DNA of 64,000 bases from Streptomyces phaeolivaceus (GCF_009184865.1 NZ_CP045096.1:744001-808000); one strand, 5' to 3'. Shown: positions 25,441 to 34,494, counted from the stretch's first letter. A program made the numbers and translations. The notes: a model not told the origin generated them from the sequence alone.

Positions 25441-25758
25441 GCGATGTCGCCGGTGCCGAGCGTGCCGGTGCGCAGGGCCGGGGCCGAGCGGGCCGTCACC
25501 CTGCTCCTGGACACGGGCTTCCCCCTCCCGGACGTGATGCCGGTGCTGGTCGCCCTGGAGAACGTCGTCCTCGGCTCGGCCCTGGACCTCGCCGCCCCCG
25601 TCGCCAGGTGGGAGATCACCGACGCGTCGGCGACCCCGCGCCTGGCGGAGGCGCTGGACGCGGTGGGCGACGGCCGCGCGGACGCCGCCTTCGAACTGGC
25701 CCTCGCCGGGTTCCTCGCCCATGCGCGACGGAGGCTGGAGACGCACGTGGGGGTGTAG
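25441..25758 (+). pseudogene. TetR-family regulator, C-terminal remnant
   Basis: A plus-strand frame ending at 25758 reads RAGAERAVTLLLDTGFPLPDVMPVLVALENVVLGSALDLAAPVARWEI..FELALAGFLAHARRRLETHVGV. This matches the ligand-binding C-terminal domain of TetR/AcrR regulators. The N-terminal helix-turn-helix and any start codon are absent; the frame fuses directly to the permease relic. Together with the divergent permease and amidohydrolase relics it marks a regulator/transport/hydrolase module destroyed by deletions. Cannot bind DNA as it stands. Confidence 0.7.
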
Positions 25759-25834
25759 CGAGCAGGACGTGCTCCGCCCGGTGTACGGAAAAACTCCCGT
25801 GCACCGATTCGTACACCTCTGCGATCATCCCGGA

Positions 25835-28006
25835 ATGGCTCAGAGTCTGGAATCGCTGGTCCTCCGGCACACCCACCGCGTTCCCGCCCCCCAGGGGTCC
25901 GCGGGCGAAGGGGCCGCCGCCGCGCGGCGGTTCGACGCCGCCCTCATGGACGAGGGCTTCAAGCTCTCGGCGGAGCTGCTGGAGCGGCTGTCCGGGCTGT
26001 CCGAGGCCGCGGTCCTGCACACCGCCCGGCGGACCCTGCGCACCGTGACCGAGATGGTCGGCGACCACGTCCGGCACAACTCCTACTTCATCGACTTCCC
26101 GGCGAACGTCCCGGACACCGAGGAGTTCTGGATGCGGTGCGTGGCGAAGGCGCTCGGCGACGAGAAGGCGCGTGCGGGCGTCCTGACACAGCTGGCGAAC
26201 GGCGTCCTGGACCTGCTGAGCCTGCCCACGTACGGCCGCTACCAGCACACCTACGAGGAGCTGCTCGCGGCGCAGGACGAGCTGATCGCCTCGGCGGGCG
26301 ACCGGGTGACCGTGCTGCATCTCGGCGGGGAACTGCAGGACGAGGTCTCCGCCCTGTATCTGGCCCTGGCGGGCAGCACGACCCCGCTGGGCGACGCGCA
26401 CCTGGCGGATCTCAAGGTGCTCGCCGGGCGGTGCGCGCTCGGCCCCCAGCCGGAGCGGATCCCGGTCCGGGAGAACCGGGCGGTCGTCAACGAGGCCCGG
26501 CTCGGCGTCGGCGCGGACCTCCTCCTCGACACCGTCACCGATGTGCTGCGGCTGGCCTGCGCGCTGTCCGGCGGCGATGTGACACTCCAGGAGCCGACCC
26601 GGTTCCGGAACCTGTCGCGGCCTGTGCGCCGGGCGCTGCTCGCGGGCCTCGACGCCGTGGTCGCGGCGAACCCGGCGAAGCTCGCCGATGCGCACGCGCA
26701 CCGCGAGCCGTTCAAGCGGCTCGGCGAGCGGCTGCACCCGCACGAGTACCCGGGCCGCCCGCACGCCGCCGAGGTGTTCGCCGTCGCGCGCGGCGAGAAG
26801 GAGGCACGCTCCTTCGACAGCCGGGTCGAGCAGCTGCTCGACGCGTGCGACGTCGTGGGGGCGGCGACGCTGCTGCGGTCCGCTCCCGGCAAGCTGTTCC
26901 GCGCCCTGGACCTGCTGCTGCGCATCGCCGCCGACCAGGCCGAGCGGGACGCGGTGCTGGCCGCCGCGGTGGAGGTCGCGCCGCAGGTCTCGGGCCGGGT
27001 CGTGCTGGCGGTGCGCGAGCACTTCCACAACCGGGCGCGGGAGAGCGACGAACTCCGGGTCTTCGTCAACCGCCGGGGCCGGGCCTGGGTGACCCCCGAC
27101 GCCCGGCCGCCCGTACCGGCCGCCGACCGCGACCGGCTGATCGCCGCCCTCGACACCGAGCTGGGGCGCCGGCTTCCGGCGCCCGGCCGGCTGCTGATCG
27201 ACCCCGACGTCGTCGATGTGGCGCTCCCGCTCAGCAGCCGGGCGACCGCGGCCGGGCTCGGTGTGCTGCCGCGCGGCTCGGCCTCGGAGGTCGACGGCGA
27301 GCGGCTGCGCTTCTTCGTGTACTGGAAGGAGACCGAGCACCGCACCGACTTCGACCTGTCGGCGCTGCTGCTGCGCTCCGACTACAGCACCGACTCCTGG
27401 CTGTCCTACACGTCCCTGACGGCCATCGGGGGCCGGCACTCGGGCGATGTCACCGAAGCGCCGGACGGGGCCTCGGAGTTCATCGATCTGACCCTGGACC
27501 GGGTGCGCGGGGCGTTCATCGTGCCGCAGGTCAACGTCTACGCGGGCGAGGGCTTCGAGGAGGTCGAGGAGTCCTTCTTCGGGTTCATGGTGCGCGACGG
27601 TGAGCAGAAGGGCCGGCCGTTCGAGCCGCGTACGGTACGGATGAAGTCGGAGCTGCGGGGAGCGGGCCGGGTGGCGCTGCCGCTGGTGTTCCGGCGCGGG
27701 GACGACGGCCGGTGGCGTGCGAAGTGGCTGCACCTGTATCTGCGGGGCATCTCGTCGGGCAACCGGGTCGAGGAGAACCAGGCGTCGGTGTCCACGGTGG
27801 TGCGCGCCCTCGTGGAGCGCGAGCAGCTGACGGTCGGGTATCTGATCGACCTGATGTCCGACGGCACCACGGTCATGGACCTGTGGGACGGCGGGCCGGT
27901 CCCGGCGGAGCCCGTGACCTACATCGGTCTCGAACGCCCCGAGGGACTGCACCCGGAGTCCCGGGTCATCACCCCCGGAAATCTGCGCGACCTGATCCCG
28001 GGCTGA
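25835..28006 (+). CDS. Large TerD-superfamily-related protein, unknown function
   Basis: About 723 residues, no signal peptide. The N-terminal two-thirds is alpha-helical and repetitive in character (LLERLSGLSEAAVLHTARRTLRTVTEMVGDHVRHNSYFIDFPANVPDTEEFW; CDVVGAATLLRSAPGKLFRALDLLLRIA). The C-terminal part (about 530-720) looks like a tellurium-resistance TerD-like beta domain (RLRFFVYWKETEHRTDFDLSALLLRSDYSTDSWLSYTSL.., GAFIVPQVNVYAGEGFEEVEESFFGFMVRDGEQKGRPFEPRTVRMKSEL). It resembles the MXAN_6230/SCO0854 type of actinobacterial protein, but I see no Cys-rich RING here. The ATG lacks a good ribosome site and may be leaderless. A strong terminator follows. Function unknown, possibly stress-related. 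Confidence 0.65.
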   Translation: MAQSLESLVLRHTHRVPAPQGSAGEGAAAARRFDAALMDEGFKLSAELLERLSGLSEAAVLHTARRTLRTVTEMVGDHVRHNSYFIDFPANVPDTEEFWMRCVAKALGDEKARAGVLTQLANGVLDLLSLPTYGRYQHTYEELLAAQDELIASAGDRVTVLHLGGELQDEVSALYLALAGSTTPLGDAHLADLKVLAGRCALGPQPERIPVRENRAVVNEARLGVGADLLLDTVTDVLRLACALSGGDVTLQEPTRFRNLSRPVRRALLAGLDAVVAANPAKLADAHAHREPFKRLGERLHPHEYPGRPHAAEVFAVARGEKEARSFDSRVEQLLDACDVVGAATLLRSAPGKLFRALDLLLRIAADQAERDAVLAAAVEVAPQVSGRVVLAVREHFHNRARESDELRVFVNRRGRAWVTPDARPPVPAADRDRLIAALDTELGRRLPAPGRLLIDPDVVDVALPLSSRATAAGLGVLPRGSASEVDGERLRFFVYWKETEHRTDFDLSALLLRSDYSTDSWLSYTSLTAIGGRHSGDVTEAPDGASEFIDLTLDRVRGAFIVPQVNVYAGEGFEEVEESFFGFMVRDGEQKGRPFEPRTVRMKSELRGAGRVALPLVFRRGDDGRWRAKWLHLYLRGISSGNRVEENQASVSTVVRALVEREQLTVGYLIDLMSDGTTVMDLWDGGPVPAEPVTYIGLERPEGLHPESRVITPGNLRDLIPG

Positions 28007-28100
28007 GTGCTAGCGTTGCCGACGGCGAGGCCATGAAGGGGCTTCCTTCTCCTTCACTCCAAATGAAACCGAGTTCCTTCGCTCTCCTCGCCACCGACAT

Positions 28101-28147
28101 CGCCCCGGGCGGCGCCCGCGCTCACCGCGCGAGCGCCGCCCGGGGCG
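28101..28147 (+). terminator. Strong hairpin terminator
   Basis: CGCCCCGGGCGGCGC (28101-28115) and its exact complement (28133-28147) form a 15-bp stem with a small inner GCGC pairing in the loop. It lies about 95 nt after the stop of the TerD-like gene. Confidence 0.82.
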
Positions 28148-28170
28148 TCTCCCGGGCCTGTTCCGCGTAA

Positions 28171-28446
28171 CCCCGCCCAACTGGCCGCCGCCACCCCGAC
28201 CGTGGGGGCGTTCCCGGCACCACCCGCGAGGGCACGGCCGTCACCGCCTACTGCGCCGACGACCTGCCCGAGCCCGCCACCTCCCGGGGCCGCGACCTCA
28301 CGATCCACTACGACCCCGACGACCCCGCCGTCTTCACCCCGGACCTCGCCTCCGAAGACCGTTCCCGCGCGCTCGACATCACCTGCGCCACCGTGGCACT
28401 GCTCCTCGGCGTGGCCGCGGTCGTCGTCGGGGCGGCACTGCTGTGA
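28171..28446 (+). pseudogene. DUF3592-type membrane protein, 5'-truncated relic
   Basis: The frame GTTREGTAVTAYCADDLPEPATSRGRDLTIHYDPDDPAVFTPD..TCATVALLLGVAAVVVGAALL ends at 28446. It has the central beta strand pattern (IHYDPDDPAVF) and the C-terminal membrane helix of DUF3592-like Streptomyces proteins. No start codon exists between the in-frame stop at 28168-28170 and the conserved part, and the usual N-terminal membrane helix is gone. A GTG at 28202 is out of frame. Probably the stump left by a deletion at the terminator boundary. Confidence 0.6.
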
Positions 28447-28485
28447 CACCCCGCGACGGACGATACGCACCGGAGGACCGGCCCC

Positions 28486-28725
28486 ATGGATCCCGCCGCC
28501 CTGGCTCGGGGCACTGGTGCACTGGTGCACTACAGGAAGCCGGGCAGACCGGGCGAGCTGATCTTCGGCGCCGTGGACGATCCGCGCGCCGCCCTCTACG
28601 GCACCGACCTGGCCTCCTTCGGGTACCGCTCCACCCTGGCGGTCCGGGTGCCCCGAGGTGACGAGCCGTTGTTCCGCGCCTACTTCACCGAAGTGGCCGC
28701 GCTCGCCGGTCGGCCGGTGATCTGA
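28486..28725 (+). CDS. Small hypothetical protein
   Basis: A 79-residue protein, MDPAALARGTGALVHYRKPGRPGELIFGAVDDPRAALYGTDLASFGYRSTLAVRVPRGDEPLFRAYFTEVAALAGRPVI. No membrane segment or known motif is visible. A GGAGG lies about 9 nt before the ATG, and codon third positions look coding. It follows the DUF3592 relic by 39 nt and was probably part of the same transcription unit. A hairpin terminator (28780-28824) lies downstream. Confidence 0.55.
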   Translation: MDPAALARGTGALVHYRKPGRPGELIFGAVDDPRAALYGTDLASFGYRSTLAVRVPRGDEPLFRAYFTEVAALAGRPVI

Positions 28726-28779
28726 CAGGGAACCGCTGGTCCTCGAAGGGACGCGCCGGGACCCGCGGGCGCGAGGTGA

Positions 28780-28824
28780 CCCGGCTCCGCATACAGGGCG
28801 GCCAAGTCGGCGCCGAGCCGGGTC
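28780..28824 (+). terminator. Hairpin terminator
   Basis: ACCCGGCTC (28780-28788) pairs with GAGCCGGGT (28816-28824). It lies after the small hypothetical gene and before the glucarate-operon promoter. Confidence 0.55.
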
Positions 28825-28880
28825 GCCGCAGGATGCCGCACGGGTCGGGTGTGACCCCGGTGAAATATCCCGCTCACGTC

Positions 28881-28944
28881 TTGACATGCGAACGAAACGC
28901 TCCGTAGCTTGGCCGATCATTTAGATTCGTGAAATACGTTCACG
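28881..28944 (+). promoter_or_regulatory. Glucarate-operon promoter with downstream operator
   Basis: TTGACA (28881-28886, perfect -35) and TAGCTT (28905-28910, -10) are 18 bp apart. Just downstream, CGTGAA-ATACG-TTCACG (28928-28944) is a perfect 6-5-6 inverted repeat, well placed for a repressor to block elongation or open-complex escape. The binding-protein gene starts at 28994. The regulator is not in the window. Confidence 0.75.
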
Positions 28945-28993
28945 GATATGAACAGCCGGGCGGGACGGCCCGGGAGAACAACGGAGTGTGCCC

Positions 28994-30319
28994 ATGGGCG
29001 TTCGCCGACGAAGTCGCCGCCTGGCCGCCATGATCACCGTCGCGGGCCTCGCGTTCGGGGCGGCGGCCTGCGGATCGGGGTCCGACAGCGCCGGAAGTGG
29101 TGACCCGAACACGCTGGAGGTCTGGACCCGGAGCAATCCGGACCCGGCCGCCACGTACGAGCGGGTGTTCGCCGCTTTCACCAGGAAGACCGGCATCAAG
29201 ATCGACTACCAGCCGGTCATCAACTTCGACCAGCAGCTCCAGAGCCGGGCGTCCACCAAGGACCTCCCCGACGTGATGATCAACGACACGGCGCTGATGG
29301 GCAGCTACCAGAGCCAGGGCCTGCTGAAGTCGATCGATCCGGCCTCGATCGAGGGCCACGACCAGATCACCGACAAGACCTGGGCCTCCACCGTCGGCAC
29401 CGACGGCGAGCACTACGGCATCCCGTACTCCCGCCAGGCGCAGACCCTGATGATCCGCACGGACTGGCTGCGGAAGCTCGGCCTCAGGACCCCCACCACC
29501 TGGGCGGAGATGCTGAGCGTGGCCAAGGCCTTCGCCGAGCGCGACCCGGACGGCGACGGCAGGAAGGACACCTACGGCATGGTCGTCCCGGGCAGCGCCC
29601 AGAACGGCTACGCCGCCTGGTGGGGCGCCAGTTTCCTCTGGTCCGGCGGCGCGAAGATCATCGAGAAGGACGGCACGGGCTACCGCCCCGCCATGGACTC
29701 GGCCGCCGCCGTCCGCACGGTCACCTGGATGAAGGACAACCTCTTCTGCGGTGACAACGGTGTCATCCAGCCCGGCGCCATCTCCGCGATCACCGGCACG
29801 GCCACCAACTTCCAGGACGGCAACGCCGGGATGTACCTCACCGGCCCCTACAACATCGCCACCTACGACGCGACCCCCGGCAAGGACACGTACGAGGTCG
29901 TCCCGTTCCCGGCGGGCCCGGCCGGGTCGACCGTGCTGGCCGACGGCGAGAACGTGTACTTCGGCGCCAGGACCGGCAAGGCGAAGCAGGAACAGGCCCT
30001 CGCCGCCTTCCTGATCTCCCCCGAGGGCCAGCGGCTCGCCATGACCGGCAAGAACCAGCCCGTCGTCCGCATCCCCGTCAACTCCACGCTCGACGCGGCC
30101 CAGGTCCGGGACGACCCGCGCTGGAGCGTCGTGCAGAGGGCGTACGAGGACGCCTCCGAGCAGTTCCCCAACGCGCCCGACTTCGCGCCGATCAAACAGG
30201 ACACCGCTGACGCCCTCAACGCGGTCTTCACCTACTGCGGCAGCGATGTCGGCGCCGGTCTCAAGGAACTCAACGACACCCTCGCCGGTGACCTCAAGGA
30301 CCAGGACCTGTTGAAATGA
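28994..30319 (+). CDS. ABC-transporter sugar-acid binding lipoprotein
   Basis: A 441-residue family 1 (MalE-like) solute-binding lipoprotein: MGVRRRSRRLAAMITVAGLAFGAAAC with lipid-modified Cys26. Then LEVWTRSNPDPAATYERVFAAFTRKTGIKIDYQPV and the SBP_bac_1 signature region around FPAGPAGSTVLADGENVYFGARTGKAKQEQALAAFLISPEGQ. The ATG at 28994 has ACGGAG 7 nt upstream; a GTG two codons earlier is less suitable. It is the first gene of a five-gene operon with two permeases and two D-glucarate catabolic enzymes, so D-glucarate or galactarate is the inferred ligand. No ATPase is present; in Streptomyces the shared MsiK ATPase usually energises such systems. Confidence 0.88.
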   Translation: MGVRRRSRRLAAMITVAGLAFGAAACGSGSDSAGSGDPNTLEVWTRSNPDPAATYERVFAAFTRKTGIKIDYQPVINFDQQLQSRASTKDLPDVMINDTALMGSYQSQGLLKSIDPASIEGHDQITDKTWASTVGTDGEHYGIPYSRQAQTLMIRTDWLRKLGLRTPTTWAEMLSVAKAFAERDPDGDGRKDTYGMVVPGSAQNGYAAWWGASFLWSGGAKIIEKDGTGYRPAMDSAAAVRTVTWMKDNLFCGDNGVIQPGAISAITGTATNFQDGNAGMYLTGPYNIATYDATPGKDTYEVVPFPAGPAGSTVLADGENVYFGARTGKAKQEQALAAFLISPEGQRLAMTGKNQPVVRIPVNSTLDAAQVRDDPRWSVVQRAYEDASEQFPNAPDFAPIKQDTADALNAVFTYCGSDVGAGLKELNDTLAGDLKDQDLLK

Positions 30320-31257
30320 CCGCCACCACCGCCACCACCGCGACGACAGCGACGACAGCGACGACCCTCGTGCCCCGGCGGCGCAGAGGGCCCGGCAGGA
30401 AGGCCGTCCTGCCCTGGCTGTTCCTGGCCCCCGGGCTGCTGCTGGCCCTCGTCTTCAAGTTCCTGCCGATGGGCAAGGGCATCTGGCTCAGCTTCTTCGA
30501 CGTACGGCCGTTCCTCGGCGACAAGTGGGTCGGCCTCGACAACTACACCCGGGTCCTCACCGACCACCGCTTCCAGGACGCGGTCGGCCACACCCTGCTG
30601 CTCGGCATAGGGCAGTCGCTCGGCGCGATCGTCGTCGGCTTCTTCCTGGCGCTGCTGCTGGAGGGCCAGGCCCGTTCGCTGAAGATCATCCGTACGGCCG
30701 TGTTCCTGCCGGTGGTCACCGCGACCGCCGTCGTCGGTGAGCTGTGGCGGCTGATGTACTACCCGACCTCCGACGGCCTGGTGAACAGCGCGCTCGGCCT
30801 CCTCGGCCTCGGCCCGACCCCGTTCCTCGACAACCCGGACACCGCGCTGTGGGCCACGATGGTGATGGGCGTCTGGATCGCCGCCCCCTACAACATGGTG
30901 ATCATCCTCGCCGGACTCGCGGGCGTGGACCGCACCTTGTACGAGGCCGCCGCGATGGACGGTGTCTCGCTGTGGCAGCGGCTGCGGTACGTGACCCTGC
31001 CGGCGATCCGCCCGGCCATCGGGATCGTCCTCACCCTGGCCGCCATCCGCGGTCTGCGGGTCTTCACCGAGGTGTACGTCCTCACCGGCGGCGGGCCCGC
31101 CGGGTCCACCGAGGTGTGGATGACCCGCGCCTACACCCTCGGCTTCACCCGCAACGACATCGGCGGCGCGTCGGCGGCCTCCGTCGTCCTGCTCGCGGTG
31201 ACGCTGCTGCTCACCGTCTCCGTCAACCACTTCCGCAAGAGGGGAGACGTGCGATGA
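30316..31257 (+). CDS. ABC-transporter permease, MalF-like
   Basis: A 313-residue permease with six membrane helices and the cytoplasmic EAA loop YEAAAMDGVSLWQRLRYVTLPAIRPA that contacts the ATPase. It starts by ATGA overlap with the binding-protein gene and ends by overlap with the second permease. Its N-terminus is a striking run of Thr-Ala-Thr (MTATTATTATTATTATT), encoded by a degenerate ACC/ACG-GCC/GCG repeat; this looks like a slipped-strand expansion with no family function. Partner in uptake of the glucarate-type substrate. Confidence 0.9.
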   Translation: MTATTATTATTATTATTLVPRRRRGPGRKAVLPWLFLAPGLLLALVFKFLPMGKGIWLSFFDVRPFLGDKWVGLDNYTRVLTDHRFQDAVGHTLLLGIGQSLGAIVVGFFLALLLEGQARSLKIIRTAVFLPVVTATAVVGELWRLMYYPTSDGLVNSALGLLGLGPTPFLDNPDTALWATMVMGVWIAAPYNMVIILAGLAGVDRTLYEAAAMDGVSLWQRLRYVTLPAIRPAIGIVLTLAAIRGLRVFTEVYVLTGGGPAGSTEVWMTRAYTLGFTRNDIGGASAASVVLLAVTLLLTVSVNHFRKRGDVR

Positions 31258-32228
31258 GCGCACCCGCCCTCGGTCCTGTCCGGACGCCGTCCTCGTCCGA
31301 CCGGGCCGACACATCATCCGCAGCCGGCGCGTCGAGCAGGAGAGCGGCCAGGCGGGCCCGGACCACTCCCGCCCGTTTCGACACCGCGCTCGGCTGGAAC
31401 GACCGGCCCGGTGTCTCCTGGGCCCTGCGGATCGTGCTGTGCGCGCTCGCGCTCGGCGTCTTCGCCGTGCCCTTCCTGACCATCCTCTCGGGCGCCCTCA
31501 GCACCCACCCCAGCGGCTCGTCACTGACGTTCCTGCCGCACGACAGCACCCTGCTCAACTTCCGGGTGGCCGGGGAGCGCGGCATCTGGGACTACTTCAC
31601 CAACTCGCTCGTCATCGCGGGCGGCGGACTGCTGTTGCAGCTGGTGGTGTGCGTGCTCGCCGCGTACGCGCTGGCCCGGCACCGGTTCCGGGGCCAGGCG
31701 CTGATCATGACCCTGTTCATGCTGACGATGATGCTCCCCGAGGAAGTCATCGCGATCCCGCTGTCCCTGGTCCTCGGCCATGTCCCGGTGGTCGGCATCG
31801 ACCTGAAGGGCACCGTGTGGGGCGTCATCCTGCCGCTGGGTGCCTGGGGCTTCTCGGTGATGCTGCTGACCGAGTTCATGAAGGACATACCGAACGAGAT
31901 CGAGGAGGCCGCCCGTCTCGACGGGGTCGGTGAGCTGCGGATGCTGTGTCAGGTGATCCTGCCGCTGTGCAAGCCCGCGCTCGGTGTCGCCGGGGTGCTC
32001 GGCTTCATCATGATCTGGGACCAGTACCTGCTGCCGCTGATCGCCGCCAAGGACCCGACCGACTACACGGTCACCGTGGCCCTGTCCATCCTGCGCACCG
32101 ATCCCGAGGTGGGTTCGGGCGTGGTCCTCGCGGGCGCGGTCGTCGCGCTCGTGCCCAGCCTTGTCGTCTATCTGCTCCTCCAGCGCTCGCTGGTCACCGG
32201 CATCGCCGCCGGGGCCACGAAGGGCTGA
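31254..32228 (+). CDS. ABC-transporter permease, MalG-like
   Basis: A 324-residue MalG-type permease: about six helices and the EAA loop IEEAARLDGVGELRMLCQVILPLCKPALG. A hydrophilic Ser/Ala/Arg-rich N-terminus of about 45 residues precedes the first helix. The ATG overlaps the preceding permease stop (ATGA). With the MalF-like partner it forms the channel of the presumed aldarate importer. The next gene starts 41 nt later. Confidence 0.92.
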   Translation: MSAPALGPVRTPSSSDRADTSSAAGASSRRAARRARTTPARFDTALGWNDRPGVSWALRIVLCALALGVFAVPFLTILSGALSTHPSGSSLTFLPHDSTLLNFRVAGERGIWDYFTNSLVIAGGGLLLQLVVCVLAAYALARHRFRGQALIMTLFMLTMMLPEEVIAIPLSLVLGHVPVVGIDLKGTVWGVILPLGAWGFSVMLLTEFMKDIPNEIEEAARLDGVGELRMLCQVILPLCKPALGVAGVLGFIMIWDQYLLPLIAAKDPTDYTVTVALSILRTDPEVGSGVVLAGAVVALVPSLVVYLLLQRSLVTGIAAGATKG

Positions 32229-32268
32229 ACCACCGAAGCCGACCCAACCCCCCATCTTCGAGGGAGAC

Positions 32269-33177
32269 ATGAAGTTCCAAGGAGTGCTGTTCTTTCCGGT
32301 CACGCCGTTCGCGGCGGACGGTTCGCTGGACGAGGAAGGGCTCGCACAGCACATCGAGGCCGGGGTCGCGGCCGGTGCCGGGGGCGTGTTCGTCGCCTGC
32401 GGCACCGGTGAGTTCCACGCGCTGACGTCCGAGGAGATCGAGCGGGCCACCCGGGTCGCCGTGGCGGTGACGGCCGGACGGGTTCCCGTGCTGGCCGCCG
32501 CCGGGGGCCCGCCCCCGGTCGCCCGCGACCAGGCCGCCCGAGTGGAACGCGCCGGTGCCGACGGCATCCTGCTGCTGCCGCCCTATCTGGTGAGCGCCCC
32601 GCAGCAGGGGCTGGTGCGGTATGTGAAGGAGGTCACCGAGGCCACCGCGCTGCCGGTCGTCTTCTACCAGCGCGGCACCGCCCGCCTCACCGCGGACACC
32701 GCCGCCGAGATCGCCGCCCTGCCCGGGGTCGTCGGCCTCAAGGACGGCATCGGGGACATCGAGCGGATGCACCGCGTCGTCCGCGCGGTACGGGCCGTGC
32801 CGGGCACGGAGGGCTTCCAGTTCTTCAACGGGCTGCCCACCGCCGAGATGACCGCGCCCGCCTACCAGGGCATCGGCGTCGGCCTGTACTCCTCGGCCGT
32901 GTTCGCCTTCGCCCCGGAGATCGCCCTCGCCTTCCACCGGGCCCTCGCCGAGGGCGACGAGACACTGGTCGCCACGCTCCTCGACGAGTTCTACGGTCCG
33001 CTGGTCGCCCTGCGCGACGAGGTCCCCGGATACGCGGTGGCGCTGGTCAAGGCCGGGGTGACCCTGCGCGGCCAGGACGTCGGCGGCGTACGGGCACCGC
33101 TCGTCGACCCGACGCCCGAGCATGTCGCCCGACTGGCGAAGCTGATCGACCACGGTCTGGCGGTGGTGGGCGCGTGA
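32269..33177 (+). CDS. 5-dehydro-4-deoxyglucarate dehydratase
   Basis: A 302-residue enzyme of the DHDPS/NAL superfamily that converts 5-keto-4-deoxy-D-glucarate to 2-oxoglutarate semialdehyde, water and CO2. Schiff-base Lys158 lies in VVGLKDGIGD and catalytic Tyr133 in VFYQRGT. The N-terminus MKFQGVLFFPVTPFAADGSLDEEGL is typical of KDG dehydratase; lysine-pathway DapA looks different. The ATG at 32269 follows AGGGAG. It sits directly before glucarate dehydratase, which makes its substrate. The next enzyme, 2-oxoglutarate semialdehyde dehydrogenase, is not in the window. Confidence 0.92.
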   Translation: MKFQGVLFFPVTPFAADGSLDEEGLAQHIEAGVAAGAGGVFVACGTGEFHALTSEEIERATRVAVAVTAGRVPVLAAAGGPPPVARDQAARVERAGADGILLLPPYLVSAPQQGLVRYVKEVTEATALPVVFYQRGTARLTADTAAEIAALPGVVGLKDGIGDIERMHRVVRAVRAVPGTEGFQFFNGLPTAEMTAPAYQGIGVGLYSSAVFAFAPEIALAFHRALAEGDETLVATLLDEFYGPLVALRDEVPGYAVALVKAGVTLRGQDVGGVRAPLVDPTPEHVARLAKLIDHGLAVVGA

Positions 33178-34481
33178 CCCCCGACCGCGCCGGCACCCCC
33201 AGCCGCACAGACACCCCCAGCCGCTCCGGCACCCCGGGCACCCGGATCCGGGAGCTGATCGTCACCCCGATCGCCTTCCGTGACCCGCCGCTGCTCAACT
33301 CCAACGGCGTCCACGAGCCCCTCGCCCTGCGGACGATCCTCCAACTCGTCCTGGAGGACGGCACGGTGGGGCTCGGCGAGTCGACCGGCGGCGCCGTCCG
33401 CCTGGAGCGACTTGAGGCGGCGGCGAAGGCGGTGGTCGGTCTGGACGTCTTCGACACCACGGCCGTCGCCGCCGCGATCGACGCCGTGCTGCTGCCGACC
33501 GTGCCCGGCTCCCACGAGCGCGGCTGGACCACCTCGGCGGTCGAGGTCGCTTGTCTCGACGCGCAGGGCAGGCTGCTCGGCCGCCCGGTCAGCGATCTGC
33601 TCGGCGGCCGGGTCCGCGACTCCGTGCCCTTCGCCGCGTACCTCTTCTACAAGTGGGCCGAACACCCCGCGCTCGACGGCCGCCCGGCGGTCGGGGACGA
33701 CTGGGGCGAGGCCCTGGATCCGGCCGGTGTGGTCGAGCAGGCGCGGCTCATGCAACAGCGGTACGGGTTCCGCTCGTTCAAGCTGAAGGGAGGTGTCTTC
33801 CCGCCGGACGAGGAGATCGCGGCGATCGCGGCGCTGGCGGAGGCCTTCCCCGGACAGCCGCTGCGGCTGGACCCCAACACGGCCTGGACGGTGGAGACCT
33901 CGGCGTACGTGGCCGGTCAACTGGACGGCCTCCTGGAGTACTTGGAGGACCCGACCGCGACCATCCCCGGGATGGCGGAGGTGGCGAAGGACTCGCCGAT
34001 GCCGCTCGCCACCAATATGTGCGTGGTCGCCTGGGAGCATCTGCGGCCGGCCATCGAGCAGAACGCGATCCAGGTGCTGCTCACCGACCACCACTACTGG
34101 GGCGGGCTGCGCCGCACCCGTGAACTGGCAGCCGTCTGCGAGGCGTTCGGGCTGGCGCTGTCCATGCACTCCAACTCGCACCTCGGCATCAGTCTGGCCG
34201 CGATGACCCATGTGGCGTCGGCCGTCCCCCGCCTCGACCACTCCTGCGACACGCACTACCCGTGGAACTCGGCGGACGATGTGATCGTGCCGGGCGTCCT
34301 GGAGTTCCGGGACGGGGAGGTCGCGGTGCCGACGGGCCCGGGGCTGGGTGTGGAGCTGGACCACGACGCCCTCGAACGACTGCACAGGCTGTACATCGAC
34401 TCGGGGATGCGCTCCCGGGACGACACCGGGTACATGCGCCGGATCCGGCCGGGGTACGAGCTGCGGCTGCCGCGCTGGTGA
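33174..34481 (+). CDS. gudD: Glucarate dehydratase
   Basis: A 435-residue enolase-superfamily enzyme that dehydrates D-glucarate to 5-keto-4-deoxyglucarate. Visible family residues are GNST-like NSNGVHEP at the N-terminal capping loop, the KxK-type base in SFKLKGGVF (about residues 201-209), metal ligands in RLDPNTAW and EYLEDPT, and NMCVV. The His/Asp dyad region LALSMHSNSHLGISLAAMTHVA is present too. GTG start overlaps the previous stop (GTGA). The first 25 residues are Thr/Ser/Pro/Gly-rich and dispensable-looking. It is the last gene of the operon, followed by a textbook terminator. Confidence 0.94.
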   Translation: MTPDRAGTPSRTDTPSRSGTPGTRIRELIVTPIAFRDPPLLNSNGVHEPLALRTILQLVLEDGTVGLGESTGGAVRLERLEAAAKAVVGLDVFDTTAVAAAIDAVLLPTVPGSHERGWTTSAVEVACLDAQGRLLGRPVSDLLGGRVRDSVPFAAYLFYKWAEHPALDGRPAVGDDWGEALDPAGVVEQARLMQQRYGFRSFKLKGGVFPPDEEIAAIAALAEAFPGQPLRLDPNTAWTVETSAYVAGQLDGLLEYLEDPTATIPGMAEVAKDSPMPLATNMCVVAWEHLRPAIEQNAIQVLLTDHHYWGGLRRTRELAAVCEAFGLALSMHSNSHLGISLAAMTHVASAVPRLDHSCDTHYPWNSADDVIVPGVLEFRDGEVAVPTGPGLGVELDHDALERLHRLYIDSGMRSRDDTGYMRRIRPGYELRLPRW

Positions 34482-34494
34482 GCAGGGGCTGATC

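Noticed and set aside
28202..28561. 119-codon Pro/Ser/Thr-rich plus-strand frame starting at GTG 28202
   Set aside because: The adjacent frame carries the DUF3592 pattern (IHYDPDDPAVF and a membrane helix); this one is its shadow.
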